Assembly (NCBI GenBank): GCA_045577075.1
Contig: JAZNHR010000040.1
Coordinates: 1 to 20,950 of the forward strand
DNA: 20,950 nt
Reading direction: 5' to 3'
Source: SIG447 sp045577075
Lineage (GTDB): Bacteria > Bacillota > Clostridia > UMGS1883 > UMGS1540
Below the pieces are notes generated by a model that was not told where the DNA came from, did no database searches, and saw only the letters and a list, made by a program, of their open reading frames with translations. Numbering within the stretch: the first letter of the stretch is position 1; every line of letters starts with the position of its first letter. The position numbers were made by a program, and so were the translations under genes. Positions 17,301 to 20,950 of this stretch are shown here, one piece after another.

Positions 17301-18550
17301 ATCTTGTTCGAAGACAAATTCTTTTGCATGCGGCACACCAATTTGAAGAAGGCGACGCATTTCATTGGTGGCATACAGACGAAAAGGGGGTTCGTACAAG
17401 ATTTTCCGACGACCGCCTTTTTCTACCCTATGTGACGTGTCTTTATGCGGAAGAAACTGGAGACAATTCGATTTGGGATGCCGAGGAAAGTTTTGTGATA
17501 GAGCCCGTGCTCGGGAACGAGGAGGAAGAACGCTACACATTTGTAAAAGAGCGGTCTAAACCTTATTCCATTTACGAGCACTGCACCCGTGCCATAGACA
17601 TTTCTCTTGAAAAAGGGGTGCACAGTCTTCCCCTTATGGGCGGTGGCGACTGGAATGACGGCATGAACACAGTTGGCATTGGCGGTATGGGTGAAAGCGT
17701 TTGGCTTGCTTGGTTTTTAAAAACTATTCTTGATAAATTTGTTCCCGTAGCAGAAAAAAGAGGCGATACAGAGCGTGCCACCAGATACAAAAAAGAGGCT
17801 CTCCTTCTGCTGGAGGCCGTCGAAACCGAAGCCTGGGACGGCACACATTACGCCCGTGCCTTCTTCGACAATGGCACAGCTTTAGGCACCTCAGCCTGTG
17901 CTGAATGCAGCATTGATGCAATCAGTCAGTCCTGGGCCGTCATCGCAGGGGGCGCAAGGCCGCATAGGCTTAAAGTCGCCATGGAAAGTGTCTATAAAAT
18001 TTTAGTCGATAAAGCACACGGACTTCTGCGGCTTCTCACTCCCGCCTTTGAAAACAGCAATCCAAGCCCCGGATATATTCAAAGCTATCCGAAAGGTCTT
18101 AGGGAAAACGGCGGTCAATATACCCATGGCGCAATCTGGGCCATCATGGCTTTCGCTATCTTAGGCGAAAAAGAAAAGGCTTGGGAGCTTTTTCGCATGC
18201 TAAATCCCATTCTGCATACTGAAACTCCGGCAGAAGTCAGTCTTTATAAAACAGAGCCTTATGTTATGTCAGCAGATATTTACACCGCTCAAGGCCATGA
18301 AGGCCGAGGCGGTTGGAGCTGGTATACGGGTGCGGCCGCATGGATGTATAGAGTTGGTATACGATATATTTTAGGATTTCAAAAAAAGGGCAATACAGTT
18401 TCCTTTTCCCCTTCGATACCACTCTCCGAAAACGGGTTTACACTTTCTTATAAACACGGCAGTGCAACCTATATATTTCATGTCCATGGTAAAAGCGGAG
18501 AAATCCAACTGGTAGATGACGGGCAAACCCATGAAATTGTAATACAATAA
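11336..18550 (+). CDS. Cyclic beta-1,2-glucan synthase-like protein (GT84 + GH189-like + GH94 modules)
   Basis: 2404 residues, an inner-membrane enzyme. Order: helical N-terminal region; two membrane segments (about 240-290); GT84 glycosyltransferase with DDDT at 441-444 and QHRW at 583-586; further membrane helices between about 620 and 790; a glycoamylase-like domain (about 790-1210) matching the cyclisation module now called GH189 (conserved stretches WGVSESGFYAFD and GFFEAADYSPHR); then two GH94-like parts, the last with GFRDQLQD (about 1975), FHWWH, FSDDR and the catalytic DWNDG at 2105-2109. In this family GT84 polymerises glucose from UDP-glucose, GH189 closes the ring, and the GH94 phosphorylase trims chain length. 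It is shorter than the roughly 2800-residue proteobacterial enzymes. Start ATG 11336 follows GGAGG with close spacing of four bases. A linear beta-1,2-glucan product is the main alternative. Confidence 0.87.
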   Translation: MKRKIKKSFTQITRAYIILMRENKSIKSGSNAEWLLDNYYIFSQENASLKNLRLATRAQKHAFSRMFSWAKFFLEKEEYKLRIEVLLAAISETQKSASFSVMELSYLPAALSAVLLEKAAFLAKDTAAADCMGNIVKSLVTLRELDIKKLFEQHCALDIVFSRDKTFAEMTFDSKKIYRRAAAKLASRAKTTDAAVAEKALSLTKNKKGLTGEVGYYLVGDGENELRRTLGLKEKKKLHHTFFYLSSIFFLTFALLFWIYIFTRRFTWVLLSTLPILDISVQTIQFLLMKTTPVRPLPRLALTEGIPKPILVVYPTLLSSVKKAEEMVEKLEICFLANRDNNLKFAVLGDFRDSQKPNEDAAIPASCSKAIARLNAKYGERFFLLCREQIYSQKQKKWMGEERKRGALHDLNLFLRGKYTFRYTAGNVSSLEGIQYVLTLDDDTLLPPSSAQNLAGAALHPLNMPQIKNGRVNSGYGIIQPRVSLRLESANRTFFSRIFAGQGGIDTYQSPISEFYMDVFGESIFTGKGLYHVDTFLSCISFPKDTVLSHDLLEGCFVRCGFASDVQVFDSCPARLTEFSGRQHRWMRGDWQIFPWLFNTVRNEKGQKVPNHISVLSKWKIFDNMRRSLTPVFNLLLLSVGGIFPALLAFVSLGLPLVFCIIDSILRKSFFHVGEKRTANIIYGVRSSIYQTTLTIVFLAHNALTALSAAFLGCIRSVTHRDTLQWVTAADAEAGQKKTLYAAYVYMLPSVLYGLLVILACLSGTLPTGGLQLFFACIWISAPTLAYISGMEGEPDSYTLSAKNNTILRDTAERIWHFFRDYMTEEDNFLPPDNVQIKPYKGVAHRTSPTNIGLGILACLCACDLGFITKEEMESRIEKTMNTVEKLPTWHGHLYNWYDTKTLKPMLPRYISTVDSGNFAAYLLTAAMGLKEYAGGETPLYTRLLHFVENTDFRPLFHKKKKLFSIGFSLDENKLTDSYYDLLISEARQAGFLAIALGQISPAHWFALGRGLVESDGYKGLVSWSGTMFEYFMPLLIMRKYENSMLAETYRFALLCQKKYGKRRRVPWGVSESGFYAFDNEENYQYKAFGVPELGLARQDSDDVVITPYATILALMEDPKAAILNMQLLRKEGLFGEYGFFEAADYSPHRITGNMRRGVVKSYMSHHQGMSLAAITNLLCKNAMQRRFHAHPAIKATEPLLKERVPVCASVIKDRHARPSPVRFKWQTSARSVRSFEQENTFPSPMHLLSNGSYHVHIDTKGRGRSMLDGVHFNTFSPYFGGGQNIWIVNTVTGEIFDGYGKKIIFTENKAEFKTESPSLSASLTVSVLPDDTCEKRRISIVNQSGKSRVYEIYFYTEPSLSLPAAEWAHPAFSKLFITTKEENGVLLAKRKKRTEKEKTFVGFAAAMPEGNVEGTIQFDTDRLSFYGRDGSLPVSLSPGSILARKTGTILDPCFAFKVRLSVLPGMSGSVTFLTGLAESEEKAKQIVYKYQNHSEVSATNPTDTDIVFKDGEEEAFLHAASFMVYGGAGILQIEKAKRKNVLPKQELWKFGISGDLPILTVRLTELADETLLDEAIKAVTYWKTHGILTDLVIFCDEPGGYTRPVYQMAEKRRKNGIYILGRRDLNEADYDLLLSASAIYLDKASGGFSNLPAFSPLPTAKMPLKGQQDGNLPSVSLCFNNGTGGFDAANGEYVIQIKKAGETPLPWVHVVANELFGFVAGESGGGYTWYENSHAFRLSPWSNDPVRDPLSELLVLSEENDIWSPMAGAFPEEGNFRIRYGAGYAVYERNTRNLMHEVTMFTPPKGAKKHVMVTLENLADKKRELLVQYAFAPVLGTLPHPDDIVVLETGSCVRVRNALSRAENEVYLSASGNCKCGKKLDKVFANLSVTLDRGERKTMCFTLGVGQIEETDIAAALSDTKNYWNTILTKVQVKTEDMATNLMLNRYLLYQALACRLFARTAFYQSGGAFGFRDQLQDVLALMDAAPHLVRRQILLHAAHQFEEGDAFHWWHTDEKGVRTRFSDDRLFLPYVTCLYAEETGDNSIWDAEESFVIEPVLGNEEEERYTFVKERSKPYSIYEHCTRAIDISLEKGVHSLPLMGGGDWNDGMNTVGIGGMGESVWLAWFLKTILDKFVPVAEKRGDTERATRYKKEALLLLEAVETEAWDGTHYARAFFDNGTALGTSACAECSIDAISQSWAVIAGGARPHRLKVAMESVYKILVDKAHGLLRLLTPAFENSNPSPGYIQSYPKGLRENGGQYTHGAIWAIMAFAILGEKEKAWELFRMLNPILHTETPAEVSLYKTEPYVMSADIYTAQGHEGRGGWSWYTGAAAWMYRVGIRYILGFQKKGNTVSFSPSIPLSENGFTLSYKHGSATYIFHVHGKSGEIQLVDDGQTHEIVIQ

Positions 18551-18574
18551 CAAAGGGCGCGGCGCGCCCTTTGT
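18550..18574 (+). terminator. Strong GC-rich hairpin after the glucan synthase gene
   Basis: A perfect 11-bp stem, ACAAAGGGCGC/GCGCCCTTTGT, with a 3-base GGC loop starts at the last base of the stop codon. No T tract follows on the plus strand, so it may protect the 3' end or need a factor, rather than act as a classic intrinsic terminator. Confidence 0.55.
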
Positions 18575-18622
18575 AAGCAAAAGTCTTTCTGTATGCTTTT
18601 CCAGTTTTTTTCTACTTTTTCT

Positions 18623-18656
18623 ATTTCCGTGTATGACGCAAATGAAATACGGAAAT
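18623..18656. repeat. Inverted repeat upstream of the spore coat genes
   Basis: ATTTCCGT (18623-18630) and its exact complement ACGGAAAT (18649-18656) are separated by 18 bases; with a two-base bulge the arms extend by two more pairs. It overlaps the likely promoter region of the coat gene pair. AATACTGT at 18654-18661 resembles a sporulation sigma-E type -10 element, but no convincing -35 is visible. It could be an operator or a leader hairpin. Confidence 0.45.
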
Positions 18657-18663
18657 ACTGTTT

Positions 18664-18873
18664 ATGAAACTTAAATGTAAAGGAGCGATGACTGTGACCC
18701 CGAAGGAACTTATGTATCTGGAAGACTCCCTTGGAATGGAAATGCAGCTACAGACAAAATGTAACGATTATGCCTCCAAGGTACAGGACGAATCTCTTAA
18801 AAATGCTCTTCTGCAATTCGCAAACCAGCATCAGCAGCATTACAACTGCCTCATGACCCAGCTGAATCAGTAA
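18664..18873 (+). CDS. Small spore coat protein-like protein
   Basis: A short, all-helical protein rich in Gln, Met and Tyr, containing KELMYLEDSLGMEMQ and NQHQQHYNCLMTQLNQ. It resembles the small CotF-associated coat proteins found in pairs in Clostridia. The start is ambiguous. ATG 18664 lies upstream of the ribosome binding site AAGGAG (18680-18685) and so is unlikely. ATG 18688 is only two bases from it. GTG 18694 has the ideal 8-base spacing and would give a 59-residue protein beginning TPKELMYLEDS after the initiator Met. It is followed after 18 bases by the second coat gene and is almost certainly co-transcribed with it. Expected to be made in the mother cell during sporulation; the role is inferred from family resemblance. 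Confidence 0.62.
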   Translation: MKLKCKGAMTVTPKELMYLEDSLGMEMQLQTKCNDYASKVQDESLKNALLQFANQHQQHYNCLMTQLNQ

Positions 18874-18891
18874 CAGAAAGGAAGGATTACA

Positions 18892-19155
18892 ATGGCAGCG
18901 AAACAAAACATGACCGACCGAGAATATATGGACGATATTCTCCTGACTTCCAAAACCATGTCTTCTCTGTACCACTATGCTGTACAGGAATCTCCTACAG
19001 AACAACTGCATAATGAATTTAAAACGATTTTAAATCAGTCCCTGGATATGCAGCACAACATCTACAATATCATGGAGCAAAAGGGTTGGTATACCGCAGA
19101 TGCTGCACCGGCGCAGCAAATCAATCAGGTTAAAACGAAGTTTGCAAGTAATTAA
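18892..19155 (+). CDS. Spore coat protein, CotF family
   Basis: 87 residues with the CotF-type helical-bundle pattern: YMDDILLTSKTMSSLYHYAVQE, then a second helix with LNQSLDMQHNIYNIMEQKGWY, the typical QKGWY plus Ala/Pro-rich tail. Proteins of this family are structural spore coat components in Bacilli and Clostridia. Start ATG 18892 is preceded by AAGGAAGG with normal spacing, 18 bases after the preceding coat-like gene. It shows the host is probably a spore former. No catalytic residues are expected. Confidence 0.82.
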   Translation: MAAKQNMTDREYMDDILLTSKTMSSLYHYAVQESPTEQLHNEFKTILNQSLDMQHNIYNIMEQKGWYTADAAPAQQINQVKTKFASN

Positions 19156-19161
19156 ACCCCG

Positions 19162-19187
19162 AAAGGCATGCTAAATGGCATGCCTTT
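19162..19187. terminator. Hairpin between convergent coat and HAD genes
   Basis: A perfect 10-bp stem, AAAGGCATGC/GCATGCCTTT, with a 6-base loop lies between the stop codons of the two convergent genes at 19155 and 19190. Neither strand has a good T tract beyond the stem bases, but its position suggests bidirectional termination or 3'-end protection. Confidence 0.65.
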
Positions 19188-19189
19188 CC

Positions 19190-19876
19190 TCATAAAATAT
19201 TTAGAATTTCCAAAAGAGAATCCACCACATATTCCGGCTTAACCGCCCCGCCTAATGCTAATTTATCATGATTATACCAGATGGTATGCATGCCGCATGC
19301 AATGCCGCCGGCAATATCGGCGGAAAGAGAATCCCCTATTACCACAACTTCGTCAGGTTTGATTGTCCCCAGTTCCTTAAGACATGCATCAAAAAAAGCT
19401 TTTGCAGGCTTCATGTGGCCGATTTTTTCGGAAGAAAATAAATGGTCAATATACGTAAGCATGTTGGCCTTCCCAAGTCTATATACCTGCCTTTGATGGG
19501 ACGCGTTGCTCGCAATACACAAAATATATTTTTCAGAAAGGTATGATAGTAGCGGATAAGCCCCCGCAACAGGAAAAGCACTCTCTCCGATATACTTACG
19601 AAAAGCAACGTCAAATTCCGCCGAATCCGGTCCGTCAATCTGTAGTTTTTCAAAAATCATTTTCCACCGAATATGATACAATTCTTCTCTCGTAATTTTA
19701 TTTCTTTCAATTTCTTCCCAGAGAAATTGATTGACCTCTAAAAAAACAGGAAACATTTCTTCTCTATACGTCAGCTTCCAATCGGAGAATGTTTTCTCAA
19801 CAGCTTCTTTTGCGCACAAATTGAAATCTAAAATCGTATTATCCACATCGAGTAAAACTGCCTTAATTGTGTACAT
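19190..19876 (-). CDS. HAD-superfamily phosphatase, YjjG/YfnB type
   Basis: 228 residues. The four HAD motifs are present: I DVDNT (nucleophile Asp10, acid/base Asp12), II IASNAS (Ser123), III Lys156 in HMKPAKAFF, and IV VIGDSLSADIAGG (Asp182, Asp187). The helical cap between motifs I and II and the GDSLSADIAGG sequence match the YjjG/YfnB group, whose characterised members dephosphorylate pyrimidine nucleoside monophosphates, including non-canonical ones. Start ATG 19876 has AGGAG eight bases upstream; an out-of-frame ATG lies four bases before it. It is 51 bases downstream of, and in the same direction as, the DHHW gene, with no terminator or promoter visible between them, so co-transcription is likely. 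Substrate assignment is inferred. Confidence 0.85.
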   Translation of the reverse strand: MYTIKAVLLDVDNTILDFNLCAKEAVEKTFSDWKLTYREEMFPVFLEVNQFLWEEIERNKITREELYHIRWKMIFEKLQIDGPDSAEFDVAFRKYIGESAFPVAGAYPLLSYLSEKYILCIASNASHQRQVYRLGKANMLTYIDHLFSSEKIGHMKPAKAFFDACLKELGTIKPDEVVVIGDSLSADIAGGIACGMHTIWYNHDKLALGGAVKPEYVVDSLLEILNIL

Positions 19877-19927
19877 ACATTTTTCTCCTATTTTACAAAT
19901 GCCGTTTTAAATATCAGAAACACCGTT

Positions 19928-20950
19928 TCATCGCATTGCCATACTATTGTTTAGAAGTGTTGTACTGTATACAAACAAAACATCTTGTGTGTTAAACTTC
20001 AAAAAACTGCCCAAAAAAGCACTTTGTACATACCGAATATCAACAACCGTAACCTTTTTATATCCCGGAACCAAAAGCGGTGCAAGGCTGCTGCCGTAGG
20101 AATCCCTAAACATAATGAGCTCCTTGTCCGTCTCAGCATTTGGATTTTCAATTTCTATGAGTGCAGAAGTGCCGGACAGAAAAATTTCGTAAGGGTCTTT
20201 CCCATGTGCTTTTTCCATGTTGTACATTGCGCCTGTCTTGGCCATTCCGGTGTCGAAATACTGAACCTTGCAAGTAGAAAGCACATCATTTGTCAAATAC
20301 CGAATGGTATCCGGCGCGAAGGGCAGCGCGGATTGCCCAAGATATACGCCCCGAAACGGGGCATCCAGTGTATGCATCGTATACTCAGCCTCCGCATCCG
20401 TACCCATGCTTTTGGCAAGAAACGCTGCAATATCAATAATGTTTTCCTGTTTCCAGTGCGAATCTGTTTTATAGTAATCGTCCAAGGAAAGCATAGGGAG
20501 AATATCGATATACGTCATATAGTCCATTCTGCTTTTAAAATCATGGATAAACGCCGTATAGTTAATCGAAAGATACCCGTTTTTTTCTGCCAGAAAATAG
20601 TTTTTGTCCGGTATAATCGAAAGATAGACGTTAACATCTTTATCTTTCATATACGTATTATACAAAAAATCAAATTTTTCCTCGGCGTTATCCACCATCT
20701 TTGGATTTACGGGATACTCCAGCTTGGATATATGCCCCTCTACCGTAAAGAGACCGTTAGTATCCATTTTTTGAAACGCGTGTGCAGAAAACATGGCTTT
20801 TATGCTTCGAAATGTCTCTCGTGCCGGAAATTGGTCGGTCGTATACTCTTCAAATTTTTTCATAAATTCCCCATTTGACACCGTTTCAAGAGAGAACACA
20901 GGCTTTTCTGCAAGAAGCCTTCTCTCCCCCTCCGAATAAGCAGTGTGAGG
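19928..20950 (-). CDS. DHHW/AlgX-like SGNH-fold protein, C-terminal part (runs off right edge)
   Basis: 340 residues are visible. The reading frame is open to the window edge and the true start lies outside; an internal GTG at 20899 would truncate a conserved region. The visible N-terminal part, with GERRLLAEKP, then SNGEFMKKFEEYTTDQFPARE, is typical of the DHHW family of membrane-anchored extracytoplasmic proteins. The catalytic features of the related AlgX/AlgJ O-acetyltransferases appear: KTDSHWK (fragment Asp163 and His165; coordinates near 20458) and FRDSYGSS with candidate nucleophile Ser284. The family motif here is DSHW rather than DHHW. Such proteins usually sit beside an MBOAT (AlgI/PatA-like) acyltransferase and acetylate exopolysaccharide or wall glycans; the next gene is not visible. 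Function is inferred. Confidence 0.78.
   Translation of the reverse strand, partial: PHTAYSEGERRLLAEKPVFSLETVSNGEFMKKFEEYTTDQFPARETFRSIKAMFSAHAFQKMDTNGLFTVEGHISKLEYPVNPKMVDNAEEKFDFLYNTYMKDKDVNVYLSIIPDKNYFLAEKNGYLSINYTAFIHDFKSRMDYMTYIDILPMLSLDDYYKTDSHWKQENIIDIAAFLAKSMGTDAEAEYTMHTLDAPFRGVYLGQSALPFAPDTIRYLTNDVLSTCKVQYFDTGMAKTGAMYNMEKAHGKDPYEIFLSGTSALIEIENPNAETDKELIMFRDSYGSSLAPLLVPGYKKVTVVDIRYVQSAFLGSFLKFNTQDVLFVYSTTLLNNSMAMR

Noticed and set aside
19985..20878. A 297-codon open frame on the plus strand
   Set aside because: Fully antisense to the DHHW-family gene; it has no ribosome binding site and no recognisable domain.

Overview
The window looks like a chromosomal segment of a spore-forming member of the Clostridia (Bacillota). 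The evidence is strong AGGAGG-type ribosome binding sites, six sigma-A type promoters with 17-bp spacers (five of them very close to consensus), small CotF-like spore coat proteins, class II fructose-bisphosphate aldolase, a Firmicute-style arginine operon and a Rae1/YacP-type NYN domain. I see no insertion sequence, integrase, CRISPR array, rRNA or prophage gene.

Layout from left to right. (1) Positions 1-2640, minus strand: an arginine biosynthesis operon argC-argJ-argB, with argB running off the left edge. It has a consensus promoter and an ArgR-type palindrome upstream. ArgJ indicates the acetyl-recycling (cyclic) pathway. (2) 2658-5280, minus: an 844-residue EF-G/Tet(M)-like GTPase fused to a C-terminal NYN endoribonuclease domain of the Rae1 family. 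Its promoter carries a palindrome almost identical to the one at argC, at nearly the same distance from the -35 box. (3) 5288-5441, minus: a tRNA-Thr(CGU) gene with its own promoter and terminator. (4) 5461-9222, minus: two overlapping genes for a heterodimeric ABC exporter with one canonical and one degenerate ATPase site. (5) 9257-10299, minus: fructose-bisphosphate aldolase as a single-gene unit. (6) 10327-11232, minus: a sugar phosphate isomerase/epimerase-like TIM-barrel protein. (7) 11336-18550, plus: a very large membrane protein (2404 residues) with GT84, GH189-like and GH94 modules, best read as a cyclic beta-1,2-glucan synthase. (8) 18664-19155, plus: two small spore coat protein genes. 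(9) 19190-20950, minus: a YjjG-type HAD phosphatase and, running off the right edge, a DHHW/AlgX-like SGNH-fold protein.

How the parts relate. Most units have their own promoter, so this is mainly a set of independent transcription units. The most interesting object is the GTPase-NYN fusion. It joins a protein that should enter the ribosomal A site to an endonuclease whose free-standing homologue cuts mRNA in the A site. It lacks the Tet(M)-type loop tip, so it is more likely a translation quality-control or regulatory factor than a tetracycline resistance protein. The shared operator-like element suggests, but does not prove, co-regulation with arginine biosynthesis. The neighbouring heterodimeric ABC exporter is notable because, in Bacillus subtilis, Rae1 acts on the mRNA of such an exporter. 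The glucan synthase is a second point of interest because these enzymes are best known from Proteobacteria.
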